Shown one piece after another: positions 16,485 to 24,782 of a stretch of 64,000 nucleotides of DNA. The translations under genes were made by a program, and so were the position numbers. Source of the stretch: Clostridia bacterium (GTDB lineage: Bacteria > Bacillota > Clostridia > Christensenellales > Borkfalkiaceae); assembly GCA_017621735.1 (NCBI GenBank), contig JAGASM010000027.1, forward strand, positions 51,185 through 115,184. The letters are read 5' to 3'. The notes beneath the pieces are model-generated. The model was not told the origin of the DNA. It did not search any database and saw nothing but the letters and a program-made list of their open reading frames with translations. Each line of letters starts with the position of its first letter. The first letter of the stretch is position 1.

Positions 16485-17198
16485 ATGTTTAAGCGATTTT
16501 TGATGAAGTATCGTAACGTAATTTTTGCACTTGCGCTCGCCGTGTTGATTGCACTTTCTGCAGGGGCTTGTTTTTTTGCCCTTTCCCTCAATACCGCCCA
16601 AGCACAACGATTGACCGTGCTTCTCGATGCGGGGCACGGTGGGGTTGACGGCGGGGTAACGGGAGTCAAAACGGGAGTGAAAGAAAGCGACGTAAATCTC
16701 TTGTTTTGTCGCGAAATTCAGCGAGCGTTTGAGGAAAATGGAATCAAAGTTGTACAAACGAGGATGTCGGAAAACGGATTATACGGGGCTGCAACGAGCG
16801 GATATAAACGGCGCGATATGCAAAAACGGGCGCAGATCATTCACGATACGGCGCCTTCTGTCGTGCTTTCCGTTCATCAAAATTCTTATCCGATTCCTAC
16901 GCGGCGGGGCGCGCAAGTTTTTTTTCGGGAAGGGGCGGAACAGTCAAAGTTACTCGCGCATCACTTGCAAAAAGCGCTAAACGGAATGCCCGAACGGGTG
17001 CGGGAATTTTCTCCACTTGTCGGGGATTACTATATTTTGAATTGTAGCGAATACCCGTCCGTCATCATTGAGTGCGGATTTTTAACAAGTCCCGAGGATG
17101 AGGCGTTACTGTTAAGTGAAGAATATCGGAAACGATTTTCCAAAGCGGTTGTAGACGGGGTGTTAACCTTTCTTTTTTCTTCTGCAAGCGGGGGATAA
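16485..17198 (+). CDS. N-acetylmuramoyl-L-alanine amidase (CwlD-like, Amidase_3)
   Basis: About 237 residues. An N-terminal hydrophobic segment (residues ~10-35) acts as a signal anchor, and a zinc amidase domain follows. The zinc ligands and catalytic glutamate are all visible: LLDAGHGGVDGG, KESDVNL, LSVHQNS and VIIECGFLTS. Size and layout match the spore-cortex or wall amidase CwlD group. There is no separate wall-binding domain. The start may be ATG 16485 or ATG 16503; neither has a clear ribosome binding site. The last 16 codons are part of a 108-bp direct duplication. Confidence 0.85.
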   Translation: MFKRFLMKYRNVIFALALAVLIALSAGACFFALSLNTAQAQRLTVLLDAGHGGVDGGVTGVKTGVKESDVNLLFCREIQRAFEENGIKVVQTRMSENGLYGAATSGYKRRDMQKRAQIIHDTAPSVVLSVHQNSYPIPTRRGAQVFFREGAEQSKLLAHHLQKALNGMPERVREFSPLVGDYYILNCSEYPSVIIECGFLTSPEDEALLLSEEYRKRFSKAVVDGVLTFLFSSASGG

Positions 17199-17230
17199 AA
17201 GAGGGGCTTTGCTCGGTTTTATCTTTTTTA
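17194..17230 (+). terminator. Intrinsic terminator, first copy
   Basis: GATAAAA...GAG pairs with CTC...TTTTATC around a short loop, followed by TTTTTT. A second copy with one change lies at 17302-17338. Confidence 0.65.
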
Positions 17231-17301
17231 TGCGTTGAAATTCGCGTTAGTAGCGGTTGTAGACGGGGTGCTAACCTTTCTTTTTTCTTCTGCAAGCGGG
17301 G

Positions 17302-17338
17302 GATAAAAGAGGGGTTTTGCTCGGTTTTATCTTTTTTA
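17302..17338 (+). terminator. Intrinsic terminator, second copy
   Basis: Same hairpin and T run as at 17194, duplicated 108 bp downstream. It lies just before the promoter of the thioesterase gene. Confidence 0.65.
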
Positions 17339-17342
17339 TGCG

Positions 17343-17371
17343 TTGACATTCGCGCGCGCGCGTGATATAAT
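17343..17371 (+). promoter_or_regulatory. Perfect consensus promoter giving a leaderless transcript
   Basis: TTGACA (17343) and TATAAT (17366) are separated by exactly 17 bp; the spacer is an unusual CG alternation. Only six bases lie between the -10 box and the ATG at 17378, so transcription should start at or very near the A of ATG. No ribosome binding site can exist upstream. Confidence 0.8.
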
Positions 17372-17377
17372 AAGTGC

Positions 17378-18124
17378 ATGGAAAAATACAGTCATAAAAG
17401 AGAGTTCTCCGTAAAATATTCCGACGTCGATTATAAGGACGAACTATCGGCTTCCGCGCTTCTTTCCTTTGTGCAAGAAGTTGCCTGTTCCAGCGCGGAT
17501 GAGTTGGGGTTTGGGTACGAAGATCTAAAACCGCACGATTACGGGTTTCTCGTGGTGGGAACGTATTGTCGGTTGCTTCGCCCCGTTTGTTTGAATGAAA
17601 TAATTGCGGTGGAAACGTGGCCGCTTCCCCCCAGACACGTTATTTTTGAACGGGACTATGCCGTTTACGACGAAAAGGGGAACGCATGTGCAACCCTTGC
17701 GTCTCGGTGGTGCTTGGTTCATTTACAGTCGATGAAACTTCTCACGGCAACCGCCCTTGAAGGACACGCGACCTGCCCTTACCGAAACGAAAAAGCGGTT
17801 GAGGTTCCTTCTTGGAAAATTTCGCCGATCGGGGACGAGGGGAAAGAAGTGTACAGTCTTACCGTACGGGCGAGTTTATGCGATCACTATTTGCATGCGA
17901 ATAACGCAAAATACGCCGATTTATTTTTCGACTGTTTTACCATGCAAGAACTTTCCGCGCGGCGGGTAAAATCGTTCCAAATTTCTTATGCACGACAGGC
18001 AAAAGAGGGGACGAAATTGACTTTTTACCGAAAAGATTGCGAAAATGGCGCCGTTTTGTTGGAAGCGCGGGACGAAATAGGAGTAACGACGCAATTTCAA
18101 GTTGTATTCGAGGAGGCCGTATGA
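17378..18124 (+). CDS. Acyl-ACP thioesterase
   Basis: A 248-residue double hot-dog protein of the acyl-ACP thioesterase family, which releases free fatty acids from acyl carrier protein. The N-terminal hot dog carries KYSDVDYKDELSASALLSF and the second carries the active-site region DHYLHANNAKYADLFFD near residue 170 (Asn and His expected to be catalytic). Similar genes occur in many gut Clostridia. The gene appears to be translated from a leaderless mRNA and overlaps the flavin reductase-like gene by four bases. Confidence 0.85.
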   Translation: MEKYSHKREFSVKYSDVDYKDELSASALLSFVQEVACSSADELGFGYEDLKPHDYGFLVVGTYCRLLRPVCLNEIIAVETWPLPPRHVIFERDYAVYDEKGNACATLASRWCLVHLQSMKLLTATALEGHATCPYRNEKAVEVPSWKISPIGDEGKEVYSLTVRASLCDHYLHANNAKYADLFFDCFTMQELSARRVKSFQISYARQAKEGTKLTFYRKDCENGAVLLEARDEIGVTTQFQVVFEEAV

Positions 18125-18684
18125 AAAAGAACGTAAAACCTGGGACGTATCTTGCGCCCGTTCCCGCCGTCATGGTAACGTGCGGAAAGGGAGAAACGTC
18201 GAATATTATCACGCTCGCTTGGGTTGGAACTGTCAATTCCGAACCGCCGATCGTGAGCATTTCCGTGCGCTATCAACGCCATTCCTTCCGTTTGATTGAA
18301 CAAAACGGGGAGTTTACCGTAAACCTTGTGTCAAAAGATCTTGTCCGCGCGACGGACGTTTGCGGGGTCGTTTCGGGGCGGAACACGGACAAGTTTGCAC
18401 TCACCGGGCTCACCGCTTGCAAAGGGGAAAAAGTTGCTTGTCCTTATATCGGAGAGAGTCCGCTCTCCCTTGAATGTAAGGTGGTCAATCGGGTGGATTT
18501 CGGTACGCACGCCGTATTTTTCGGGGAAGTCGTCAACGTGATCGCGGACGATACGTTTTTAGATGAAAAGGGGAGGGTGTCCCTTCCTGCAAATCTTCTC
18601 GCTGCGTACGTCAACGGAACGTACGTCGGAACGGCGGATGCGCTCGGCTCCTACGGCTATACGTCCAAGGAGGAACGTTTGTGA
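18121..18684 (+). CDS. Flavin reductase-like (FMN-binding split barrel) protein
   Basis: A 187-residue protein of the flavoprotein family with the flavin reductase-like domain. Typical segments are LAPVPAVMVTCGKGETSNIITLAWVG-like start (PVPAVMVTCG, NIITLAWVGTVNSEPP), SISVRYQRHSFRLI and GEFTVNLV. ATG 18121 overlaps the thioesterase stop. The natural electron acceptor is not known. It is co-transcribed with a thioesterase and a small membrane protein. Confidence 0.82.
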   Translation: MKKNVKPGTYLAPVPAVMVTCGKGETSNIITLAWVGTVNSEPPIVSISVRYQRHSFRLIEQNGEFTVNLVSKDLVRATDVCGVVSGRNTDKFALTGLTACKGEKVACPYIGESPLSLECKVVNRVDFGTHAVFFGEVVNVIADDTFLDEKGRVSLPANLLAAYVNGTYVGTADALGSYGYTSKEERL

Positions 18685-19151
18685 AATCGGGCATCGTCAA
18701 ATACGTCAACGTAGTAAAGAGTTTTTTTCGACTGTTTACCGTCGTCTGCATTCCCGCGTTTATGGTGCTTCTCGTCGTTGCGTTTAACGCGGAGGAAAAG
18801 GCGGACAAACTTCTTTTCGGATTTTTGGCGGGCGGCGTACTCTTGCTTTTCTTTATCGTATACGGGTTTTATTCGATGCGCGTTACGATGGGTACGGTAA
18901 TGGAAGTTCAATGGACGGACCAAGTCGTTCACTTAAAAACTCCTCGCAAAACGTACACTTACGACGTCGTCGGAGGGTGCGTCGATATGAAGGTAACGGG
19001 AAGAAAATTCGTCGGCACGTTTGAAACGCAAGACAGTCGGGATAAATTTATTTTTTATCGCCGCGCACCCTTTTCCGCCTATCGCGAAGAACAGTTTACG
19101 GTGAACGAGATCCGCGCGTTTTACCCGAAAATCGACGAAATTGCATACTGA
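18681..19151 (+). CDS. Small membrane protein, YcxB-like, unknown function
   Basis: 156 residues starting at GTG, overlapping the previous stop (GTGA). Two hydrophobic segments (about residues 17-38 and 47-70) are followed by a soluble domain with KTYTYDVVGGCVDMKVTG and a C-terminal EQFTVNEIRAFYP. The plan is like the YcxB-like C-terminal family, but I am not sure of the assignment. Confidence 0.55.
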   Translation: MKSGIVKYVNVVKSFFRLFTVVCIPAFMVLLVVAFNAEEKADKLLFGFLAGGVLLLFFIVYGFYSMRVTMGTVMEVQWTDQVVHLKTPRKTYTYDVVGGCVDMKVTGRKFVGTFETQDSRDKFIFYRRAPFSAYREEQFTVNEIRAFYPKIDEIAY

Positions 19152-19206
19152 TTGCATTTATACATTTATGCACGGTATGCGTGAATATAGTGAATAAAAA
19201 TAAAAC
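19151..19206 (+). promoter_or_regulatory. Candidate ArgR boxes
   Basis: Two to three sites resemble the Bacillus-type ARG box: ATTGCATTTATACATTTA (19151-19168, reverse orientation) and AGTGAATAAAAATAAAA (19189-19205), with GCGTGAATATAGTGAAT partly overlapping between them. They lie about 50 bp upstream of the argG promoter. Confidence 0.5.
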
Positions 19207-19253
19207 ATTTCGGATAAATATAAAAAATCTTTCAAAAACAAAGCCCTTTTTGC

Positions 19254-19282
19254 TTGACTTGACGGAAAGGGAAGAGTATAAT
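19254..19282 (+). promoter_or_regulatory. Promoter of the arginine operon
   Basis: TTGACT (19254) and TATAAT (19277) with a 17-bp spacer, about 30 bp before argG. Confidence 0.8.
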
Positions 19283-19314
19283 CGGCATGATAATTCAAAA
19301 GGATGGAAAAAATT

Positions 19315-20544
19315 ATGGAAAAGAAGATCAAAAAGGTAGTTTTGGCATACTCGGGAGGACTTGATACTTCGATTATCATTCCCTGGTTAAAGGAAAATTA
19401 CGACAACTGCGAAGTCATCGCGGTATCGGGCGACGTTGGACAAGGGACGGAACTCGACGGTTTGGAAGAAAAGGCGATCAAAACGGGCGCTTCCAAACTC
19501 TACGTGCTCGATTTAAGAAAAGAATTTATTGAAGATTACATCTATCCTACCATGCAGGCGGGTGCGGTTTACGAAGACATGTATCTTTTGGGAACGTCGT
19601 TTGCGCGTCCTTCCATTGCAAAGGGGATTGTAGAAATTGCAAAAAAAGAAGGCGCAGACGCAATTTGCCACGGCTGCACAGGAAAGGGAAACGATCAGGT
19701 GCGTTTTGAACTTACCATCAAGGCGTTTGCTCCCGAAATGACGATTATCGCGCCTTGGCGTATTTGGGATATTAAGAGCCGCGAGGAGGAGATCGAATAT
19801 GCGGAAGCGCATAATATCCCCTTGAAGATCAATCGCGAAACGAATTATTCCAAGGACAAAAACTTGTGGCACCTTTCGCACGAAGGTTTGGATTTGGAAG
19901 ATCCTGCAAACGAACCTCAATACGAAAAAGAGGGATTCCTCGAAATGGGAGTTTCTCCCTTGCAAGCGCCCGATAAGCCTACCTATTTGACCATTCACTT
20001 TGAAAAAGGCGTGCCTACGGCGATCGACGGAAAGGAAATGGGAGCAGTCGAATTGCTCGAAACGCTCAACAAAGTGGGCGGAGAAAACGGCGTTGGGCTT
20101 GTCGATATGGTCGAAAACCGTTTGGTCGGAATGAAGTCGCGCGGAGTATACGAAACGCCCGGCGGTACGATTTTGTACAAGGCGCACCAACTTTTGGAAA
20201 TGATCTGCCTTGACAAGGCGACGCAACACTATAAGCAACTCGTTGCGGTGAAGTTCGGCGAAATGGTATACGACGGACAGTGGTTTACTCCCTTGCGCGA
20301 GGCGCTCAGCGCGTTCGTTACAAAGACGCAAGAAACGGTTACGGGCGACGTAAAACTCCGTATCTACAAGGGGAACGTTACCAACGCGGGAATTACTTCT
20401 CCTTACTCTTTGTACAGCGAAAACATCGCGACGTTCGACGACGACGGCGGAACGTATAGCCAAAAGGATTCGGAAGGCTTTATCAACCTCTTCGGACTTC
20501 CGATCAAGGTGAAAGCGCTTTTGGAGCAAAAGAAACTCAAATAA
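19315..20544 (+). CDS. argG: Argininosuccinate synthase
   Basis: About 409 residues, the normal size. It joins citrulline and aspartate with ATP to argininosuccinate. The P-loop-like [10 protein letters not shown] is at the N-terminus, followed by [27 protein letters not shown] and [21 protein letters not shown] 19315 with AAAGGA upstream suits the family start ([15 protein letters not shown]); an in-frame ATG at 19303 has no ribosome binding site. First gene of the arg operon. argH is not in the window. Confidence 0.94.
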   Translation: MEKKIKKVVLAYSGGLDTSIIIPWLKENYDNCEVIAVSGDVGQGTELDGLEEKAIKTGASKLYVLDLRKEFIEDYIYPTMQAGAVYEDMYLLGTSFARPSIAKGIVEIAKKEGADAICHGCTGKGNDQVRFELTIKAFAPEMTIIAPWRIWDIKSREEEIEYAEAHNIPLKINRETNYSKDKNLWHLSHEGLDLEDPANEPQYEKEGFLEMGVSPLQAPDKPTYLTIHFEKGVPTAIDGKEMGAVELLETLNKVGGENGVGLVDMVENRLVGMKSRGVYETPGGTILYKAHQLLEMICLDKATQHYKQLVAVKFGEMVYDGQWFTPLREALSAFVTKTQETVTGDVKLRIYKGNVTNAGITSPYSLYSENIATFDDDGGTYSQKDSEGFINLFGLPIKVKALLEQKKLK

Positions 20545-20548
20545 CGAC

Positions 20549-21472
20549 ATGGTAAAAGTATTTATCGACGGAAAGGCGGGGACAACAGGGCTTCGCATTT
20601 ACGAAAGGCTGGAAAAGCGGGATGACGTAAGTATCATCTCGCTTTCCGAAAGTTTACGCAAAGACGTTTCCGCACGGAAGGACGCGCTGAACAGTGCCGA
20701 CGTTGCGTTTTTATGTTTGCCCGACGACGCCGCGCGCGAGGCGGTTTCGCTTGTAGAAAATAAAGCGGTAAAAATTATCGACGCATCGACCGCGCACCGT
20801 ACCAACCCCGATTGGGCATACGGGTTTGCCGAACTTTCCAAGGAACACAGAAAAAAAATTCAAACGTCCAACCGAATTGCGAATCCCGGTTGTTATGCGA
20901 GCGGTTTTATCGCCCTTGTCTATCCCTTGATTGCGAGCGGGGTTGTCGGCGAAGATTACCCCTTCGTATGCCATGCGGTAAGCGGGTATTCGGGTGCGGG
21001 AAATAAAGGGATTGCACAGTACGAAGCGGAAGAACGGGACGAAGGGTTGAAATCTCCCCGTCTTTACGCGCTTTCTCTTGCTCATAAACACATTCCCGAA
21101 ATGACGAAGGTATGCGGATTGACGAAAAAACCCATCTTTAATCCGTATATTTGCGATTTTTACAACGGTATGGCAGTCAACGTTCCGTTGTTTGTCGACG
21201 GAATGAAAACGCCGCTTTCCGCAAAAGGGGTGGAAGAACTGTACCGCGAGCATTATAAGGGAAGTCGCTTTGTTACGGTTGGCAAAGAAGAGAGCGGGTT
21301 TATTTCCGCAAATACCTTAAACGGTACGAACGGGTTAGAAATTCTCGTAAACGGAAACGAAGGACAAATTTTATTGACGGCACGGCTTGATAATCTCGGA
21401 AAAGGTGCGTCCGGCGCCGCAATTCAGAATATGAATATTGCTCTGGGGCTTGACGAATGGCTCTCTTTGTGA
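20549..21472 (+). CDS. argC: N-acetyl-gamma-glutamyl-phosphate reductase, short type
   Basis: 307 residues, matching the shorter type 2 AGPR. It reduces N-acetylglutamyl phosphate with NADPH. The N-terminal nucleotide-binding segment is VFIDGKAGTTGLRIYERL. The catalytic cysteine lies in NPGCYASGF near residue 117, with HAVSGYSGAGNK and LAHKHIPEM following. It starts four bases after argG. A promoter for argJ lies inside its last codons. Confidence 0.9.
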   Translation: MVKVFIDGKAGTTGLRIYERLEKRDDVSIISLSESLRKDVSARKDALNSADVAFLCLPDDAAREAVSLVENKAVKIIDASTAHRTNPDWAYGFAELSKEHRKKIQTSNRIANPGCYASGFIALVYPLIASGVVGEDYPFVCHAVSGYSGAGNKGIAQYEAEERDEGLKSPRLYALSLAHKHIPEMTKVCGLTKKPIFNPYICDFYNGMAVNVPLFVDGMKTPLSAKGVEELYREHYKGSRFVTVGKEESGFISANTLNGTNGLEILVNGNEGQILLTARLDNLGKGASGAAIQNMNIALGLDEWLSL

Positions 21473-21478
21473 TATAAT
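21450..21478 (+). promoter_or_regulatory. Internal promoter for argJ within the end of argC
   Basis: TTGACG (21450) and TATAAT (21473), preceded by TG and with a 17-bp spacer, overlap the last codons and stop of argC. This is 27 bp before argJ. Confidence 0.65.
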
Positions 21479-21504
21479 CAATAAGATAGCGTAGTGTGTG
21501 AAAT

Positions 21505-22719
21505 ATGTTAAAGCAAATTAGCGGCGGCGTTTGTGCGCCAAAGGGGTTCCGTGCCAACGGCGTTCATTGCGGAATCCGTAAAAATAAAATCAAAAAAGAC
21601 TTGGCTCTTATCGTAGCGGACAACCGCTCGGCGACGGCTTGCGTCTACACGACAAACCTCGTCAAAGGCGCACCCATTCTCGTAACCAAGGAACATGTAA
21701 AAGACGGGTACGCGCAGGCGGTCATCGTCAACAGCGGAAATGCCAACACGTGCAATCCGGACGGGGTTGAAATTGCAAACGCGATGTGTGCGCTCGTAGA
21801 AGCGCATACGGGAATCCCTTCTTCCGACGTTGTAATTGCCTCGACGGGCGTCATCGGACAGCGTCTTTCCCTTGCTCCGATCGAAGGAGGAATGGAAGCC
21901 CTCGTCAAAGGGCTTGGCGACAACGGCACGGCGGCGGCGGAAGCGATTATGACGACGGATACCGTCGTAAAAGAACTTGCTTACGCATTCAAAGTGAACG
22001 GGAAAGAATGTCATATCGGCGCGATGTGTAAAGGCGTTGGAATGATTTGCCCTAACATGGCGACGATGCTCATGTTCGTTACGACGGACGTTTCCATTAC
22101 GCCTGAAATGCTCCAAAAGGCGCTTTCCGCCGACGTGAAAAAGTCGATGAACATGGTAAGCGTTGACAGAGATACCTCCACGAACGACACGCTTTGCGTC
22201 ATGGCAAGCGGACTTGCGGGCAATCAAACGATTACCGAGGCGAACGCCGACTATCGTGCGTTTTGCCGTGCGTTCAACGCGGTTACTACGGCAATGTGCC
22301 GCAAGATCGCGCGGGATGGCGAGGGCGCGACCAAACTCATTGAATGTCAGGTAAGCGGGGCAAAGAGCGTCAAAGACGCACGCCTTTCTGCAAAGTCGGT
22401 CATCAATTCTCCGCTTTTGAAAGCGGCGATGTTCGGTGCGGACGCCAACTGGGGAAGAATTCTTTGCGCGCTTGGATATTCGGGAGCAAATCTCGACGTG
22501 GATAAAATTGAGGTTACCTTCCATAGCAAGGCGGGGGATCTCGCCGTTTGTAAAGAGGGACGCGGGATAGAATTTTCCGAAGAAATTGCAAAAAAAGTAC
22601 TTTCGGAAGAGGAAATTATCATCGACGTCAATTTGAACGACGGAAATTATAAGGCAACGGCATGGGGTTGCGACCTCACGTACGATTACGTAAAAATCAA
22701 CGGAGATTATAGAACTTGA
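21505..22719 (+). CDS. argJ: Bifunctional ornithine acetyltransferase / N-acetylglutamate synthase
   Basis: 404 residues. It transfers acetyl from N-acetylornithine to glutamate and so recycles the acetyl group. The self-cleavage site with the nucleophilic threonine is visible in MICPNMATMLMFVTTD near residue 185. VNSGNANTCNP, ASTGVIGQRL and the C-terminal GCDLTYDYVKIN motif are family hallmarks. Having ArgJ makes a separate ArgA/ArgE pair unnecessary. It ends in overlap with argB. Confidence 0.93.
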   Translation: MLKQISGGVCAPKGFRANGVHCGIRKNKIKKDLALIVADNRSATACVYTTNLVKGAPILVTKEHVKDGYAQAVIVNSGNANTCNPDGVEIANAMCALVEAHTGIPSSDVVIASTGVIGQRLSLAPIEGGMEALVKGLGDNGTAAAEAIMTTDTVVKELAYAFKVNGKECHIGAMCKGVGMICPNMATMLMFVTTDVSITPEMLQKALSADVKKSMNMVSVDRDTSTNDTLCVMASGLAGNQTITEANADYRAFCRAFNAVTTAMCRKIARDGEGATKLIECQVSGAKSVKDARLSAKSVINSPLLKAAMFGADANWGRILCALGYSGANLDVDKIEVTFHSKAGDLAVCKEGRGIEFSEEIAKKVLSEEEIIIDVNLNDGNYKATAWGCDLTYDYVKINGDYRT

Positions 22720-23576
22720 TGATCGGAAAACAGGAACAGGCTGAAATTCTTCTCGAAGCAATGCCTTACATCAAAAAATACCAAAATAAGATTTTGGTCA
22801 TCAAATACGGCGGAAACGCAATGACGAACGACGACTTAAAGTGGTCGGTCATGCGTGATTTAACCGTTCTCCGTTTGGTAGGGATCAAAGTTGTCCTCGT
22901 GCACGGGGGCGGTCCCGAAATTTCTCATACGCTCAACCGCATGGGGATTGAGTCCCGTTTTGTCAACGGGCTTCGTTACACCGACGAAGAAACGGCGGAA
23001 GTCGTTCGTATGGTCCTTGCGGGAAAGGTAAACAAATCGCTCGTGCATATGCTCGGCTCGATGGGGGCAAAAGCCATCGGACTTTGCGGTATGGATGGGA
23101 ATATGCTCCTTTGCGAAAAGGAAAACGAATCGCTCGGTTTTGTCGGAAAAATCAAACGGGTACAAACGGACGTCATTTTAGACTGTTTGGAGGCGGGATA
23201 TCTTCCCGTAATTTCTACCGTCGGTTACGACGACGAGGGGAATATTTATAACGTGAACGCAGATACGGCTGCTTCGGCGATTGCAGGGGCACTTTCTGCG
23301 GAAAGTTTGATTTTGATGACGGATATCCGTGGATTATTGCAAGATAAGGACGACGAAAACAGCCTGATCAAAAAGGTATTTGTTTCCGATATTCCTTCTC
23401 TTGTCAAAGAGGGGATTATTTCCGGTGGAATGATTCCCAAAATTAATTGTTGTAAAGAAGCCATCCGCCGTGGCGTAAATCGCGTGTTTATTACGGACGG
23501 AAGGGTGAACCATTCCATTTTGCTCGAACTTCTTTCTGATGAAGGTATGGGCACAATGTTTGTAAAAGGCGACTGA
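22719..23576 (+). CDS. argB: Acetylglutamate kinase
   Basis: About 285 residues of the amino acid kinase family. It phosphorylates N-acetylglutamate, the step that usually responds to arginine. KYGGNAMTND, VLVHGGGPEIS, RFVNGLRYTDEET and the C-terminal GGMIPKINCCKEA are typical. The start is ATG 22719, sharing one base with the argJ stop, with GGAG further upstream. The stop codon lies inside a terminator-like hairpin. Confidence 0.93.
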   Translation: MIGKQEQAEILLEAMPYIKKYQNKILVIKYGGNAMTNDDLKWSVMRDLTVLRLVGIKVVLVHGGGPEISHTLNRMGIESRFVNGLRYTDEETAEVVRMVLAGKVNKSLVHMLGSMGAKAIGLCGMDGNMLLCEKENESLGFVGKIKRVQTDVILDCLEAGYLPVISTVGYDDEGNIYNVNADTAASAIAGALSAESLILMTDIRGLLQDKDDENSLIKKVFVSDIPSLVKEGIISGGMIPKINCCKEAIRRGVNRVFITDGRVNHSILLELLSDEGMGTMFVKGD

Positions 23577-23596
23577 TTTTTTAATCAGTCTTTTTT
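23571..23596 (+). terminator. Terminator-like hairpin between argB and argD
   Basis: GACTGATT and AATCAGTC form a perfect 8-bp stem around TTTT and are followed by six T. The stem contains the argB stop. It would reduce or regulate transcription into argD-argF-carAB. Confidence 0.7.
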
Positions 23597-23615
23597 ACAA
23601 TTTCGGAGTAGAAAT

Positions 23616-24782
23616 ATGAAGTTTGAAGAGATAAAAAAATTAGACGGCGAGTATCTCGCCGAAACGTACGGACGGTATCCCGTCGCGTTTGAGGGCGGAA
23701 AAAACGCCACGCTTTCGGGAGTTGACGGAAAAGAATATATCGACTTTGGATCGGGAATTGCCGTCAACGTATTCGGGGTAAACGACGAGGTTTGGAAGAA
23801 TGCCGTCGTCGAGCAACTCAACAAAATACAACACGTCAGCAACTATTATTATGCGGAACCGCAATCCCGTCTTGCCGCGCTTCTTTGCGAGCGTACGGGG
23901 GCAAAACGGGTATTCTTCGGAAATTCGGGCGCGGAGGCAAACGAGTGCGCCTTGAAGGCGGCGCGCAAATATTCCTTCGAGAAATACGGGGAAGGGCGGC
24001 ATAAGATCGTATCGCTGAAAAATTCTTTCCACGGCAGAACGCTCTTTACGCTCACGGCGACGGGACAGGACGCATTCCATCAATATTTCGGACCGTTTGT
24101 TCCCGGGGTGGACTATGCCGAGCCGAATATCGCAGACGTTCGTCGCGTTGCGGGAAAGGATACGTGCGCGGTCATCGTCGAGCCCATTCAAGGGGAAAGC
24201 GGTGTTAATCCGCTCTCGCCTGCCTTTATGTCGGCGCTTTCCGAATTTTGCAAAAAGGAAGATATTCTTCTCATCATTGACGAAGTGCAAACGGGCAATG
24301 GCCGTACGGGAACGCTTTACGCGTACGAGCAGTATAACGTCGTTCCTGACATCATGACGACGGCAAAAGGCTTGGGCGGCGGGCTTCCGATCGGCGCGTG
24401 CTTGTTTTTTGAAAAGACGGAACACGTTCTCCGCGCGGGGGATCACGGATCGACGTTCGGCGGAAATCCCGTTGCGTGCGCGGGGGCGTATAGCATATTG
24501 TCCCGATTAGATCAGGATTTTCTCCTTGAAGTACAGGGAAAAAGCGAATACATGCGCGCAAAATTGCGCACGATGGACGGCGTAAAAAAGGTAACGGGGC
24601 TTGGATTGATGATCGGGCTTGACGTGAAAGGGGACGCAAAAGCGATTGCCAAAAAATGCTTGGAGCGCGGACTCCTCGTATTGACGGCGCACGACAGATT
24701 GCGTTTTGTTCCTCCGCTCACCATTACAAAAACGGAAATAGACGAAGGTCTTAGCATATTAAGAGAGGTACTGCAAGCATGA
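23616..24782 (+). CDS. argD: Acetylornithine aminotransferase
   Basis: 388 residues, class III PLP aminotransferase. It converts N-acetylglutamate semialdehyde to N-acetylornithine. FFGNSGAEANECALK, SFHGRTLFTLTATGQ, LIIDEVQTGNGRTG and the PLP lysine in TTAKGLGGGLPIG near residue 248 are visible. ATG 23616 follows GGAG. It overlaps argF by four bases. Confidence 0.93.
   Translation: MKFEEIKKLDGEYLAETYGRYPVAFEGGKNATLSGVDGKEYIDFGSGIAVNVFGVNDEVWKNAVVEQLNKIQHVSNYYYAEPQSRLAALLCERTGAKRVFFGNSGAEANECALKAARKYSFEKYGEGRHKIVSLKNSFHGRTLFTLTATGQDAFHQYFGPFVPGVDYAEPNIADVRRVAGKDTCAVIVEPIQGESGVNPLSPAFMSALSEFCKKEDILLIIDEVQTGNGRTGTLYAYEQYNVVPDIMTTAKGLGGGLPIGACLFFEKTEHVLRAGDHGSTFGGNPVACAGAYSILSRLDQDFLLEVQGKSEYMRAKLRTMDGVKKVTGLGLMIGLDVKGDAKAIAKKCLERGLLVLTAHDRLRFVPPLTITKTEIDEGLSILREVLQA

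Larger units (their letters stand above)
17144..17353 (+). repeat. 108-bp direct duplication of a gene tail and terminator
   Basis: The copy at 17144-17251 includes the last codons of the amidase gene and its terminator. The copy from 17252 repeats it with three or four substitutions to about 17353. The second copy carries TTGACA where the first has TTGAAA, and this serves as the -35 box of the next gene. Confidence 0.9.

Noticed and set aside
19513..20598. Long open frame on the minus strand opposite argG (361 codons)
   Set aside because: It lies entirely over argG/argC, has no ribosome binding site, and its product is Arg/Phe/Val-rich with no motif. It is a codon-bias shadow.
21508..22761. 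417-codon minus-strand frame opposite argJ
   Set aside because: argJ is fully supported by its catalytic motifs. The antisense frame has the same low-complexity Arg/His-rich character as other shadows.
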